Source: Terriglobia bacterium | Lineage (GTDB): Bacteria > Acidobacteriota > Terriglobia > Terriglobales > Acidobacteriaceae | Assembly (NCBI GenBank): GCA_021325035.1 | Contig: JAJPHW010000145.1 | Span: 1 to 39,148 of the forward strand | Length of the DNA stretch: 39,148 nucleotides | Direction: 5' to 3' | In this document: positions 1 through 8,970 of the stretch, piece after piece | Layout: each line of letters starts with the position of its first letter | Numbering within the stretch: position 1 is the stretch's first letter | Notes under the pieces: model-generated | Databases searched by the model: none | The model's input: only the letters and a program-made list of their open reading frames with translations | Told to the model about the DNA's origin: nothing | Program-made: the position numbers and the translations under genes

Positions 1-77
1 ATTTTGTCTTCCAGGGCCTGAAAATCGTCGGCGGGAACCTGCGCGGATACCTCAGCCTCAGCCAGCTTCACGGTCAT
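1..77 (-). CDS. 5' end of an unidentified protein (partial)
   Basis: An ATG at 77-75 on the minus strand opens a frame that runs off the window after about 25 codons, beginning MTVKLAEAEVSAQ. The sequence upstream on that strand contains AGGAAAG about 10 nt before the ATG, a reasonable ribosome-binding site. Only the hydrophilic, acidic N-terminus is visible, with no signal peptide, so I cannot name the family. Confidence 0.5.
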   Translation of the reverse strand, partial: MTVKLAEAEVSAQVPADDFQALEDK

Positions 78-166
78 AATGGCACGTCTTTCCTGAGAGA
101 AAATTACGACTTGAGCCGAGTATAACGCAGAAGGGTTTGAGGAAAACGCGGAATGCGAAAGAGTTT

Positions 167-199
167 AACCACAAAGGGCACGAAGGTTCACAAAGAAAA
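167..199. repeat. Dispersed CACARAGG-type intergenic repeat, copy 1
   Basis: The stretch contains ACCACAAAGGGCACGAAGG followed by TTCACAAAG. A related copy lies at 11932-11965 (ACCACAGAGGACACGGAG then TCCACAGAG). Both are intergenic, and each consists of short CACARAG units. This kind of motif recurs in many environmental bacterial genomes; its function is unknown to me. Confidence 0.5.
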
Positions 200-229
200 A
201 TACTCCGTGTGTTTTACGTTTCCTGTAGT

Positions 230-715
230 TTATTTTTGGGTCGGCAGCGAATAATCGAATTCGTAGAAATGCTTGCCTTCGACGATATTGATGATTAGCG
301 TTCCGGAAATTCCAGCCAGTTCGCCGGTGCCAGAGTCGGGCACGACGACGATATTCATCTGTGGCGTACCGCGGGTCATGGTCGCATTGTGTTGAAGAAC
401 GAACGACCCGCTGCGGCCGTTGAGCTTGCCGACGACGTGTTCGAGGGCGACATATCCCCCGGAGCCTTTGACCTCTGTCATGAAACTGAGCATTTCCCCG
501 TCGCTTTGCGCTTCGAGGTCGCCATGAAATTGCTTATCGAGGGACATACGACCGAGGCCAGCTTTTTCTTCTTGTGGATTGTCGGGCTTCTGCGGGACGA
601 CTTTTACGTCGAATGAACCTTTGGCGTGCATGGTTGTCTCCTTGGGATTATTGGTCTGTGCGAGCGCGGACATAGAAATCATAAGAGCGAGGAAGGCCAC
701 GAAAATGTTAGTCAT
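230..715 (-). CDS. Secreted DUF3224-domain protein
   Basis: A 161-residue protein whose body matches the DUF3224 pattern: a short beta-rich domain starting around MHAKGSFDVKV, with GRSGSFVLQHNATM, PDSGTGELAGISGT and a closing HFYEFDYSLP. The start at 715 is preferred over an upstream ATG at 787. It has GAGGAAC five bases before it and yields an immediate signal peptide (MTNIFVAFLALMISMSALAQ). The family has no established biochemical function; many members are small cytosolic or exported proteins. It is divergent from the AraC-type regulator at 988, which could control it, but nothing in the sequence proves that. Confidence 0.85.
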   Translation of the reverse strand: MTNIFVAFLALMISMSALAQTNNPKETTMHAKGSFDVKVVPQKPDNPQEEKAGLGRMSLDKQFHGDLEAQSDGEMLSFMTEVKGSGGYVALEHVVGKLNGRSGSFVLQHNATMTRGTPQMNIVVVPDSGTGELAGISGTLIINIVEGKHFYEFDYSLPTQK

Positions 716-987
716 ATGATGTTCCTCAGGGGCTAAAGCCCTCATTTTCCAAGCTGGCGAATCGCAGCGCTGGAAGCACTGCGCCACCCAAAATCAAAAA
801 CTGCTGCTCGCTCCTCGCCCATTCTCCTCTGTTTCCATGCCATCGGCCACTGATTCGTTATCCTAGTGAAACGCGAATGGCAATAATTGGAAAAACGCGA
901 CAGAAACCAACAAAAGTTGTTGAGGAATATGACTCGGGCGCGGGCAAAGCGCGAGGAATTCTGCGGCGGACGATGGCTGAGGGCTCG

Positions 988-1746
988 ATGCAGCATTTTC
1001 GCCGTGATCCGGCTCCGGAGCTTGCGCCGTGGATTTTGCATTATTGGATGATCCATTGGGATATGCGCGGCTGCAAGCCGCATTTAGCCGAGAATTTGCC
1101 GCATCCCAATGTGCATTTGATTTTCGAGAATGGCAAGAAGGGCGTCGTGAGTGGAGTGCAGACGCACAGGTTCTCGCGCGTGCTCGACGACAAGTCGTGG
1201 GTAGTTGGCGTGAAGTTTCGCGCGGGAGGGTTTCGGCCGTTTTTCGGCAAGCCGATCTCGGAGTTAGCAGATAAGACGATTCCGGCGAAGCGAGTTTTTG
1301 GAAACTCAATCAAAGAATTTGAGGCTATCGCGCTTTCTTCGCGTCCAGATGAAGAAAAGATTGCGGCGGCGAATAAATTCTTCTTGGCGCGGATGCCGAG
1401 GCCGGACAAGACGATTGCTTTGGTCAGTGAACTGGTTGATCTGATTCTGCGCGATATCGAAATCAAGACGGTGGATGATTTAGTTGTACGTAGCGGCATC
1501 GGCAAACGGACGCTGCAAAGAATCTTTCGGGAATATGTGGGTGCGAGTCCCAAGTGGGTGGTGTGCCGCTATCGTTTGCATGAAGTCGTAGAGAAATTAA
1601 ATTCCGGCCAAAAGCCGGACTGGGCGCAGCTCGCGCTCGATCTGGGATATTTCGATCAGGCCCATCTGATCAACGATTTCAAAGCGCTGGTGGGATGTAC
1701 GCCGAGGGAGTTCGTGAGGCAAGTTGCAAACGGCCTTCATTCCTAA
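988..1746 (+). CDS. AraC-family transcriptional regulator with DUF6597-type N-terminus
   Basis: The protein has an N-terminal sensor-like region typical of DUF6597 regulators (RDPAPELAPWILHYW, then LPHPNVHLIFENG and GVKFRAGGFRPFFG). A C-terminal two-helix AraC DNA-binding domain follows (DLVVRSGIGKRTLQRIFREY and LALDLGYFDQAHLINDFKAL, ending CTPREFV). I prefer ATG 988: TGAGGG lies 4-5 nt upstream, and family members usually begin just before this point. ATG 877 would add 37 residues and has only a weak Shine-Dalgarno. The effector is unknown. Its stop codon overlaps the stop of the convergent gene at 1743-1745. The divergent DUF3224 gene is a plausible target (inference). Confidence 0.88.
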   Translation: MQHFRRDPAPELAPWILHYWMIHWDMRGCKPHLAENLPHPNVHLIFENGKKGVVSGVQTHRFSRVLDDKSWVVGVKFRAGGFRPFFGKPISELADKTIPAKRVFGNSIKEFEAIALSSRPDEEKIAAANKFFLARMPRPDKTIALVSELVDLILRDIEIKTVDDLVVRSGIGKRTLQRIFREYVGASPKWVVCRYRLHEVVEKLNSGQKPDWAQLALDLGYFDQAHLINDFKALVGCTPREFVRQVANGLHS

Positions 1747-2093
1747 GGAAGATCGGAGCGGGTGAGTATCGCACCATAGCCTACGATCTTAGAACCCTCC
1801 CGAAGAGTAAATGTCGCTCCTGGGGTGACCTCGTCGTATTGGTACTCGGGAAAATACATAAGCGCGAGAGTCACTTGTCCACTTTCACCTGGGGCCAATG
1901 TGTCTGGCCCTCCTACAAACATGACGCCAAGGAGCTTCTCCATGTACGCATTCCCTTCGCGAATAGCAACGCGCTGAGACTGTGGTCCCATGACGATATG
2001 AGGCCTATACTGTCCGGTCGTCAAGAGTCGGCCTTGGGATAGTTCAGGTAAAAGCGTGACCTTGGCTTGTACAGTCGGAACTTTAAGTTTCAT
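1743..2093 (-). CDS. Stand-alone EF-Tu domain 3-like (beta-barrel) protein
   Basis: This 116-residue protein resembles only the third domain of elongation factor Tu. It opens with VQAKVTLLPELSQGR, has a YRP motif where EF-Tu has SGYRPQF, LAPGESGQVTLAL where EF-Tu has MPGDNV.. and ends TFTLREGSKIVGYGAIL, matching FAIREGGRTVGAGVV. No GTPase domain is present here or next to it. AGAGGT lies 5 bases before the ATG. It starts 15 bp after the Rieske oxygenase stop on the same strand, so the two are probably co-transcribed. The role is unknown. It could be an independently folded barrel used as a binding module. Confidence 0.72.
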   Translation of the reverse strand: MKLKVPTVQAKVTLLPELSQGRLLTTGQYRPHIVMGPQSQRVAIREGNAYMEKLLGVMFVGGPDTLAPGESGQVTLALMYFPEYQYDEVTPGATFTLREGSKIVGYGAILTRSDLP

Positions 2094-2108
2094 GGCGACC
2101 TCTTGTTT

Positions 2109-3224
2109 TCAACTCCTCCACTTCAGCGTCACCGGCCCGACCATCGGATGCTGCATTTCCGTCCCTGAGCGGCGGGATTCGAGATGGGCCGCCTTCAACT
2201 GGAAGTACCACTTGGCGGGGCGGTCGGCATCGTCAATCAGCATGAGATGCGGATTGTGCTTCAGACCCTCGGATTGATCTTCCATGGTCTGGCGGTCCTG
2301 CTCAACGAATTTGGCGAAGACAAATTTCAGCAGCTCGGGTGCAAAGGGAATCCAGCGAAATAAATTCCAGCATGCGACGACGTCAATACGGCAGTGGTCG
2401 CGGGTGATGGGCGTGACTGTGGTCAGCGACGAAAACCAATACTTCCCTGCCCGAATGGTTTCGAGGCGAAGATTGGGCAGGACAAAATCAATAGTTGTGG
2501 TAATGGAGTCGGCGTCGGCGTAAAGACGCAGCAGCTTGTAAGGCGCGCTGTTGGGGCTGGGCGTGTGCGCGCTCATGCGGAATCCGTTGGGAATCGGCTC
2601 GAAATGTTTCTGCTTCTCGTGGATGCTTTTTTGTGTGCGCCACCACCAGGCCTGATGCACGAACGGCCCGTGCGCGGGGTCCATGAGGCCGATGATGCCG
2701 TGGTCCACGTTGCAGGGCAGATCGGCGGTGAGATGGGCGATCTTATATTTGTCGCTAAACGTGGGCACACGAGGCGCGGGAAAAGGGGGCTCGGCAGTCT
2801 TGGTGAATCCGGCGCCGGCGGGCGAGGGCTCAGGGATGAAAACCCATACGAAATCGTCATGCTCTTCGCAGGCATAGCTGCCAGCGTAGATGCGGTCCAC
2901 TTTTAACTTCTGGTCGGCAGTGAGCGACGGGATAAGCTGGCATTGGCCGGTGTGCGCGGCAAACTTCCAGCCGTGATAGCTGCACTCAATATCTTTTCCG
3001 TCGAAATGCCCACAAGAAAGCGGCATCCCGCGGTGCGGACAGGCATCGCGCAGGGCGAATGCGCGGCCTTGCGGATCGCGGCCCAAGACCAATGGAATTT
3101 CCAGCAGCATAGCTTTGTGCAGGCGATTGCGGGTGAGTTCCGCGCTCGAGATGGCGCGATACCAGAAGCCGAAGAGCATGAGGGCATCCGGAGTCTGGCG
3201 GTCGGGTGATGGGAGTTCAGTCAT
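2109..3224 (-). CDS. Rieske [2Fe-2S] aromatic-ring oxygenase-type protein
   Basis: A 371-residue oxygenase alpha-subunit-like protein. The N-terminal Rieske domain has Cys62-x-His64 (ACPHRGMP) and Cys81-x2-His84 (CSYHGWKF), which ligate the 2Fe-2S cluster. The catalytic half carries a mononuclear iron site (DPAHGPFVHQ, His185 and His190, with Asn172/Asp174 upstream, LPCNVDH). Overall it is closest to the vanillate O-demethylase / pheophorbide a oxygenase / cholesterol-desaturase-like branch. The substrate cannot be read from sequence. No ferredoxin or reductase is adjacent, so electrons must come from a partner elsewhere. It lies between amt upstream (116 bp gap) and the EF-Tu-like gene downstream. 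There is no clear Shine-Dalgarno at the ATG. Confidence 0.88.
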   Translation of the reverse strand: MTELPSPDRQTPDALMLFGFWYRAISSAELTRNRLHKAMLLEIPLVLGRDPQGRAFALRDACPHRGMPLSCGHFDGKDIECSYHGWKFAAHTGQCQLIPSLTADQKLKVDRIYAGSYACEEHDDFVWVFIPEPSPAGAGFTKTAEPPFPAPRVPTFSDKYKIAHLTADLPCNVDHGIIGLMDPAHGPFVHQAWWWRTQKSIHEKQKHFEPIPNGFRMSAHTPSPNSAPYKLLRLYADADSITTTIDFVLPNLRLETIRAGKYWFSSLTTVTPITRDHCRIDVVACWNLFRWIPFAPELLKFVFAKFVEQDRQTMEDQSEGLKHNPHLMLIDDADRPAKWYFQLKAAHLESRRSGTEMQHPMVGPVTLKWRS

Positions 3225-3265
3225 TGGTCAAAGGAAGGGTACTACATAGATAGGAATGAGCGACA

Positions 3266-3294
3266 GGCGTGGCCCACTGGAGCGGTGCCACGCC
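3266..3294. other. Intergenic hairpin between amt and the Rieske gene
   Basis: Perfect 8-bp arms GGCGTGGC (3266-3273) and GCCACGCC (3287-3294) flank a 13-nt loop. The hairpin lies downstream of amt and upstream of the Rieske gene, both on the minus strand. No U-tract follows, so it may be an RNA-processing or stability element rather than an intrinsic terminator. Confidence 0.4.
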
Positions 3295-3340
3295 GTACAC
3301 GCCCGAGAAGGTTCGCTCCGGCAGGTCGCGTCTCGTTCGA

Positions 3341-4984
3341 CTACCGGACGCCTTCTCCCATCGCCGGAGCGAAAGCACCGGTGCCGGGCTTAACTACAGT
3401 CACCGGCATCCGTTCATTGCTCCCACCATGTGGAACCAAAGTGAGCGGAACTGTCTGCGGAGCCGTCAAATACTCCGGATAGGCAGCGGCGCCATGTTCC
3501 GAAAGATCGAGTCCGGCAATCTCGGCTTCGGGTGAAACGCGCAGCAGACTCGCCTGATGCAATGCATACATTACGCCCATCGCGACCACGAACGTTGCGC
3601 TGGTCACGATGAAGCTGCCCATCGATTGCGCGACCAAAAGAGACGTTCCGCCGCCATAAAACAAACCCTTCAGCGCGACCGAATTGTCAGGTGAAATCGG
3701 GCCACTCGCGCCGTACTTGCCGCAGGCAAACAAGCCGAGCGATAGCGTCCCCCAGATTCCGCAGATGCCATGCACCGGAACCGCACCGATAGGATCGTCA
3801 ATGCGCAGATACTCGAGCAACTCGACTCCGGCGACGACGATCACACCAGCCACCGCGCCTAGCACGAGCGATCCAAACGGCGAAACCCAATAGCAGGGGC
3901 AAGTAATGGCGACTAATCCAGCAAGAAAGCCGTTGAGCGTGGAGACCATGTCCCATTTCTTGGCAAGCATGTAGGCATAACTCATGGCTGTGATGCCCGC
4001 GGCGCAAGCGGCGAGCGTTGTGTTGGTCGCCACGCGGCCCACGCCTTCAAAATCCATTGCCGAGAGCGTGCTACCGGGGTTGAAGCCATACCATCCGAAC
4101 CAGAGAAGCAATCCGCCGCTGGCCGCGATGGTCAAATCATGGGGAACGGTCGGACCTCCTCCATCGCGTTTGAAGCGCCGCCCGAGGCGAGGGCCAAGAA
4201 CGATTGCACCCGCTAAGGCCACGGCACCACCAATCGTATGAACCACGGTCGATCCGGCGAAATCGTGGAAGCCGACGCCAAGCGAAGCCAAGAAGTGGCC
4301 GTCGGTGCCCATGGTGGCGAGAAATCCATCTGGCCCCCAGGCCCAGTGGCCGATGATGGGATAAATAAATCCCGAAACCACGATGCTGTAGAGCAAGTCC
4401 CCGATGAAGCGGGTGCGACCAATCATCGAACCGGAAGTGATGGTCGAGCAGGTGTCAGCAAAAGCGAATTGAAAGAGCCAGAAAGCAAGGAACGAAACGC
4501 CAGTTCCTTCATAGGTAGCGGGAATGTTCTGGAGAAAGAACCAGTGGTAGCCGATGAACCCGTTGCCGTGGGCGAACATGAAAGCAAAACCGAAGGCGTA
4601 AAACAAGATTCCGCAGAAGCACGTATCAACCACACATTCCATCAGTACGTTGACGGTTTCTTTGGCGCGGCAGAAGCCGGCTTCGAGCATGGTGAAGCCT
4701 ACCTGCATGCCGAATACGAGAAACGCTGCAATCAGCACCCAGATGGTATTGATGGGATTCACAATGTCGGCGGCTTGCACGGGAGCGTCGGCCGCCAGCA
4801 CCTTGCTGAAGAAGATTCCTGAGATCACATTGATCGCCATGAAGAGCACGGCAATTCCCAAAGCTTTGCCCGTAAGCAGCAAATAGCCATATCGCCGCCA
4901 CTCGGGGTCGCGGAGACGAGAACTCAAAATTGAAAGCTTTTTGCTGACAGAGGATGTGCGTTGAGAATTTCCAATCGCGGCCAT
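3341..4984 (-). CDS. amt: Ammonium transporter (Amt/MEP/Rh family)
   Basis: A 547-residue inner-membrane channel for ammonium uptake. Visible family hallmarks are NTIWVLIAAFLVFGMQVGFTM, the EAGFCRAKETVNVL segment, FADTCSTITSGSMIGR, DFAGSTVVHTIGG (conserved pore histidine) and PVHGICGIWG (second pore histidine). It is longer than the usual ~400-450 residues because of an extra N-terminal membrane segment (roughly residues 29-55) and a C-terminal tail of about 80 residues. GGGGAGGAG just before the ATG is a strong ribosome-binding site. No glnB/glnK PII gene is adjacent, which is unusual because amt and glnK often pair. Confidence 0.95.
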   Translation of the reverse strand: MAAIGNSQRTSSVSKKLSILSSRLRDPEWRRYGYLLLTGKALGIAVLFMAINVISGIFFSKVLAADAPVQAADIVNPINTIWVLIAAFLVFGMQVGFTMLEAGFCRAKETVNVLMECVVDTCFCGILFYAFGFAFMFAHGNGFIGYHWFFLQNIPATYEGTGVSFLAFWLFQFAFADTCSTITSGSMIGRTRFIGDLLYSIVVSGFIYPIIGHWAWGPDGFLATMGTDGHFLASLGVGFHDFAGSTVVHTIGGAVALAGAIVLGPRLGRRFKRDGGGPTVPHDLTIAASGGLLLWFGWYGFNPGSTLSAMDFEGVGRVATNTTLAACAAGITAMSYAYMLAKKWDMVSTLNGFLAGLVAITCPCYWVSPFGSLVLGAVAGVIVVAGVELLEYLRIDDPIGAVPVHGICGIWGTLSLGLFACGKYGASGPISPDNSVALKGLFYGGGTSLLVAQSMGSFIVTSATFVVAMGVMYALHQASLLRVSPEAEIAGLDLSEHGAAAYPEYLTAPQTVPLTLVPHGGSNERMPVTVVKPGTGAFAPAMGEGVR

Positions 4985-5319
4985 ATTCAGCTCCTCCCCG
5001 TGGATTCTTTCAATTCGCCTGCATTTCTGGAGCGGGAGCGGCCTGGGTTGAAAAGTCTCAGTGCGTCTCTTATCTTGCCCAAGCCGCCCCGCATAAGCGA
5101 TTGGGTAGAAAGTACGTTGCTCTGAGGGGTGAGTCCAATCGAATGTTTTTCTTGCCCCGATTCAAAAAACTATTAGGGCCGAGAGCAATGAGGGACGTGA
5201 ATGAAAAGCCTCAAGCAAGCTTTCCCAGGGTGGTTACTAAGATTAATTACTACCGTTAACAATCTTTAAATCAATTACTTACAGGATTAAAAACCATGGT
5301 TCCATGTCCTTTCGATAAA
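4985..5319. other. Divergent intergenic region between amt and the lytic transglycosylase
   Basis: About 375 bp lie between the two divergent start codons. The right-hand part (from about 5230) is AT-rich, with TTACT repeated several times (5234-5280), including GGTTACT and ATTACTACC. I looked for a sigma-54 -24/-12 element in front of amt and found none. I recognise no RNA gene or coding frame here. The promoter for the plus-strand gene sits at its right edge. Confidence 0.5.
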
Positions 5320-5348
5320 TTGTCCGGCCCAGAACCCGACCCTATAAT
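5320..5348 (+). promoter_or_regulatory. Sigma-70-type promoter of the lytic transglycosylase gene
   Basis: TTGTCC (5320-5325) and a perfect TATAAT (5343-5348) are separated by 17 bp. Transcription would start near 5355, only about 5 nt before the ATG at 5360, leaving no room for a Shine-Dalgarno. The mRNA would be leaderless or nearly so. Confidence 0.65.
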
Positions 5349-5359
5349 TATTGGCATAC

Positions 5360-6217
5360 ATGCGAAAACCACTTCATTTCGTCTGCCTGACTGGCCTCTG
5401 TTTAGGAGCGCTTTTAGCGGTCATGGTGCCTGCGCAAGCTGCATCCACAGGCAGCTCGATTTCGGCTTCGGCAACCGTCATTACCGCTACTACCGATGAA
5501 ACCGGCCATCGTATTTACGTAAATGACGCCATCGTGCCACCCGCGCAGCGTGCTGAAGTTCCCGCTGGCCAAAATGGCCTGGTTTTTTGGAGTTCCACCG
5601 AGAAGCGCTGGAAACCCGTGCCGTCTTCCAACATGCGAGCCGCGAGGTCAGCGGCTGCCGAAGTGAATCATTACCTGGATCGCCGGTATTTGGGCAGCAA
5701 TTTCACGCAATTACAGGCAACACAAAGCAACTTTAGCCAGCAGGATGTGGACTCCGCCATCGAGCAGTCGGCGTCACGCCACAATGTTGATCCAAATCTA
5801 GTTCGCGCGGTGATTAAAGTTGAGTCGAATTTCAATCCCAACGCAGTGTCGCGAAAAGGCGCGATGGGACTCATGCAGCTCATGCCGGAAACAGCGCGAT
5901 CGTTGAACGTGAACAACCCGTTCGATCCACAACAGAATATTGATGCAGGCGTACGCCAACTTAAGCAGCTGATGGAGAATTATGGAGGCGATGTGCGTTT
6001 GACGCTTGCTGCTTACAACGCAGGCCCCAAAGCGGTAGCACGCAGCTCTGGCATTCCCCACTTCGCTGAAACCCGCAACTACGTGAAGCGCATCACCCAG
6101 CTTTATAGTGGTGGACAGGTTGACAGCAGTTCCCACTATCTAAACGGTCCCTTTAAGCAACCCGTTCACGTGGAGCGCGATTCACGCGGCGTGCTGTATA
6201 TCTCCAACACGGACTAG
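5360..6217 (+). CDS. Secreted lytic transglycosylase (SLT/GH23 domain)
   Basis: A 285-residue exported enzyme that would cleave the MurNAc-GlcNAc bond of peptidoglycan with formation of 1,6-anhydroMurNAc. It has a signal peptide (residues 1-27, ending MVPAQA) and a linker. The C-terminal SLT domain contains [14 protein letters not shown] (catalytic Glu155), [14 protein letters not shown] and [13 protein letters not shown], the classical GLMQ and AYNAG motifs. ATG 5360 is chosen over the in-frame TTG at 5351 because it gives the clean signal peptide and lies just after the likely transcription start. It is followed on the same strand by a muramoyl amidase, so the pair forms a small cell-wall cluster. 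Confidence 0.92.
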   Translation: MRKPLHFVCLTGLCLGALLAVMVPAQAASTGSSISASATVITATTDETGHRIYVNDAIVPPAQRAEVPAGQNGLVFWSSTEKRWKPVPSSNMRAARSAAAEVNHYLDRRYLGSNFTQLQATQSNFSQQDVDSAIEQSASRHNVDPNLVRAVIKVESNFNPNAVSRKGAMGLMQLMPETARSLNVNNPFDPQQNIDAGVRQLKQLMENYGGDVRLTLAAYNAGPKAVARSSGIPHFAETRNYVKRITQLYSGGQVDSSSHYLNGPFKQPVHVERDSRGVLYISNTD

Positions 6218-6375
6218 GCTTTACCCTTCCCAGTTGACCCGGCGCATCTAATCTTTAGGGTGATAAAACAGTACCTAGCTAGTAATAGCGTAAACGCCCG
6301 CCAGAGTGTGTGATTAAGGGTAGGCTGCCGCATTTGACCCATGTCGAATTGCGGCAAGGTTAGGTCGAAGAGACA

Positions 6376-8727
6376 GTGAATTTTTTTCATCGAAGCCAAC
6401 GCAGGACGCGGTGGGCTATTGCATTGTTTTTTATTGCGATATTCGCCCTGCCGGCCTATGCCCGCCATAAATCCGAGGCGTGGGCGCGGACGGAATTTGC
6501 GAAAGCGTCCACAATGCAGGAAGCCCTCGGAGGGCGGCCCGTTGCCGACCGATCCCGCGCCGAATATCAGCGTGTAATTGACGCTTACCGGCGGGTCTAT
6601 CTGGGAGCGCCAACGTCCTCCAAAGCTGAGCCCAGCGTCGTCGCTTCAGCCGAACTCATGGTCGAGATGGGCCGCCGCTTCAACGACCTCAAAATTCTCA
6701 ACGCTTCTATTGCACAATACGAATTCCTCCGCCGCGAATATCCCGGCAGCAAATATCGCATCGAGGCGCTATTTACCATCGGCGAAATCTACAAGGACGA
6801 TTTAGACAATCAGGCGAAGGCTCGCGAGACCTTTGATGACGTCGTTAAGCGGTATCCGCGTAGCCATCTCGCGGTTGAAGCGCGCAAAGCTCTAGCAGAG
6901 CCTGTGCGACAGGCTTCATCGAAAAAATCAGCGCCGCGGAACGATTCCACGGACGACGCAAAAACCAACCCTGCGGCAACAGCAACTAAGAACATCAAGC
7001 CCGGCGACAGTGACAGTAATGATGCCAATGACGATCAACCGGCAGAGGCCATATCTGCCAAGAATGACAAGATTTCCCGCGTCACCGGAATTCGTCATTG
7101 GTCCACCCCCGACTACACGCGCGTAGCCATTGACCTCGAGCAGGTAGTGAAGTTCGATTCGCAGCGTATCGGCAATCCTGAACGTATTTTCTTCGACCTG
7201 CACAACACACACCTAGCCTCGACCCTCGTCGGCAAAAGCCTCGATGTGGACGATGGCTTGTTGCAAAAAATTCGCGTCGCACAATATCAGCCTGGACGAA
7301 CGCGCATTGTTCTTGAAGTCGGGGAAACTTCGTCTTATCACGCATTTCTCTTGCCCAATCCGCCACGGCTCATGATTGATATTCACGGCAAGGCAGGAGC
7401 AAAGGACGCCGCAAAAGATACAAAGCAAAGCACGAGTAATGCGGCTATCACCGATGATGACGCGGGGAGTGATTCCGCAGCAAAGTCTGAGGCAAAGAAC
7501 CTGTCCGCAGCCGATTCAGACGACGATGCCTCTGCGCCACCTCCTCCCGCACAGGCCAAGAAAACTCCACCGATTCACACAGTCATCACCGCTTCTGGCA
7601 TAAAGAAAACCATTGTGGATGCGGATGATGATCCCAAACCAATCCACATAGCAGCAAAAACTAAAACCGCATCCGGAAAAGAGATTGACGCCGATAAAGC
7701 GAGCGCGGAGAAAATCAGCAGCGGTGACTCTGTTTCTTCTGAAAGTTTAGTCGCAGCGCTCGATGAGCCAAAATCGGATGAACTAAAAGCAGATACAACA
7801 AAATCTGCGTCAGATGCAGCGCCGAGCGTTCCTGCAAGCAAGCTCAAGCAAGATGATGCATCTGACGTTGATAGCGGCAATCCGCCTAGCATACCAATTC
7901 ATAGCAAAAGCCGCAGCGCACGTGGCAAGAACAAAACCGTTCCCGATCTCGACATTCACGAGGCACAACCTCGTGCCGACGGTGATCGTTCCCTGATTCG
8001 TGCTCTGGGCTTGAAGATCGGCAAAATCGTCATTGATCCCGGCCACGGCGGACATGACACCGGAACCATCGGTCCGAATGGTCTGGAAGAAAAAGACCTG
8101 GTGCTTGACGTGAGCCATCGTCTTGGCAAACTGCTCGAAACCAAACTCGGCTCTGAAGTCGTATATACGCGTCGTGACGATACGTTCATTCCACTCGAAA
8201 CCCGCACTGCTATTGCCAATCGCGAGCAAGCGGATTTATTTATTTCGGTTCATGCCAACTCGAGCCACGATCCAGATGCACGCGGAGTGGAAACTTATTA
8301 TTTGAATTTCACTTCTTCGCCCGACGCACTGGAAGTCGCCGCCCGCGAAAATGCAGTTTCTGAAAAAACCGTTTACGAGTTGCAGGATTTAGTGAAGAAG
8401 ATTGCGCTGCGCGAAAAAATCGAAGAGTCCCGCGAATTTGCCGGCGATGTCGAAACGTCGCTGCATGCCGGACTCGCGACAAAGAACCCGGGCCTGCGTG
8501 ATCGTGGGGTGAAGAAAGCTCCGTTTATCGTGCTCATCGGCGCGAACATGCCGTCGATTCTTGCTGAGATTTCTTTTGTTTCTAATCCGGGAGACGAAAA
8601 ACGCCTGCGCTCTCCTGAATACCGCCAGCGCATCGCCGAGTCACTCTACCGCGGCATCGCCAAGTATGTGAGTGGATTGAGCGGCGTGAAGGTCGCCAGC
8701 AGGATGGAAAAGAGTTCAGCGCAGTAG
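6376..8727 (+). CDS. N-acetylmuramoyl-L-alanine amidase with TPR and AMIN domains
   Basis: A 783-residue exported enzyme (AmiA/B/C type) that cuts the amide between MurNAc and the stem peptide. A signal peptide or anchor (residues 1-30) precedes a tetratricopeptide-like region (about 35-175). An AMIN domain (about 233-335, starting ISRVTGIRHW) would bind cell wall or septum. A long Asp/Ser/Ala/Lys-rich linker (about 336-540) leads to Amidase_3. Zinc ligands are His557 (DPGHGG), Glu571/572 (GLEEKD) and His626 (SVHANSS); the catalytic Glu is Glu731 (AEISFVSN). The start is GTG with a weak GAAGAG upstream. The low-complexity linker and the fused TPR region make it longer than typical Ami proteins of about 400-450 residues. 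Confidence 0.94.
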   Translation: MNFFHRSQRRTRWAIALFFIAIFALPAYARHKSEAWARTEFAKASTMQEALGGRPVADRSRAEYQRVIDAYRRVYLGAPTSSKAEPSVVASAELMVEMGRRFNDLKILNASIAQYEFLRREYPGSKYRIEALFTIGEIYKDDLDNQAKARETFDDVVKRYPRSHLAVEARKALAEPVRQASSKKSAPRNDSTDDAKTNPAATATKNIKPGDSDSNDANDDQPAEAISAKNDKISRVTGIRHWSTPDYTRVAIDLEQVVKFDSQRIGNPERIFFDLHNTHLASTLVGKSLDVDDGLLQKIRVAQYQPGRTRIVLEVGETSSYHAFLLPNPPRLMIDIHGKAGAKDAAKDTKQSTSNAAITDDDAGSDSAAKSEAKNLSAADSDDDASAPPPPAQAKKTPPIHTVITASGIKKTIVDADDDPKPIHIAAKTKTASGKEIDADKASAEKISSGDSVSSESLVAALDEPKSDELKADTTKSASDAAPSVPASKLKQDDASDVDSGNPPSIPIHSKSRSARGKNKTVPDLDIHEAQPRADGDRSLIRALGLKIGKIVIDPGHGGHDTGTIGPNGLEEKDLVLDVSHRLGKLLETKLGSEVVYTRRDDTFIPLETRTAIANREQADLFISVHANSSHDPDARGVETYYLNFTSSPDALEVAARENAVSEKTVYELQDLVKKIALREKIEESREFAGDVETSLHAGLATKNPGLRDRGVKKAPFIVLIGANMPSILAEISFVSNPGDEKRLRSPEYRQRIAESLYRGIAKYVSGLSGVKVASRMEKSSAQ

Positions 8728-8739
8728 AGCGCTTTTAAC

Positions 8740-8967
8740 CTATTTAGTTTTACCAATTCGTTCGAAGCGGTATCCAGCTTTCTTGAATTGCTGATTCAGA
8801 TAGGTGCCCTTGGACGGCGCACTCATAAAGGCTTCATATTCCGATTGTGGAACCTCGAAATATAGGTAGACTTCGCGGGTGTCCTTAAATTCGATTTCAA
8901 GCATTTTCCAAGTGGGATCGTAGCCAACCGAAGCAATACTGCTGGACTCGACTGGCTCGCGCTTCAT
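8740..8967 (-). CDS. KTSC-domain protein
   Basis: A 75-residue protein that is essentially one KTSC domain: SSSIASVGYDPTWKMLEIEF, then VYLYFEVPQSEYEAFMSAPSKGTYLNQQF, with the Lys-Thr/Ser tail region (SKGTYLN). KTSC domains are found alone or beside lysyl-tRNA synthetase-type proteins and may bind nucleic acid; the biochemical role is not established. The ATG lies 3 nt after the alaS stop codon, so it is probably translated from the alaS message, with GGGTAGGGA just ahead of it. It converges with the amidase gene (12 bp between stops). Confidence 0.85.
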   Translation of the reverse strand: MKREPVESSSIASVGYDPTWKMLEIEFKDTREVYLYFEVPQSEYEAFMSAPSKGTYLNQQFKKAGYRFERIGKTK

Positions 8968-8970
8968 TCC

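Noticed and set aside
4238-4822. Plus-strand open frame (194 codons) opposite amt
   Set aside because: It is antisense to conserved Amt motifs, has no domain, and has no ribosome-binding site suited to it.
4985-5300. Sigma-54 promoter for amt
   Set aside because: No GG-N10-GC element of the -24/-12 type (TGGCAC..TTGC) was found on the minus strand.
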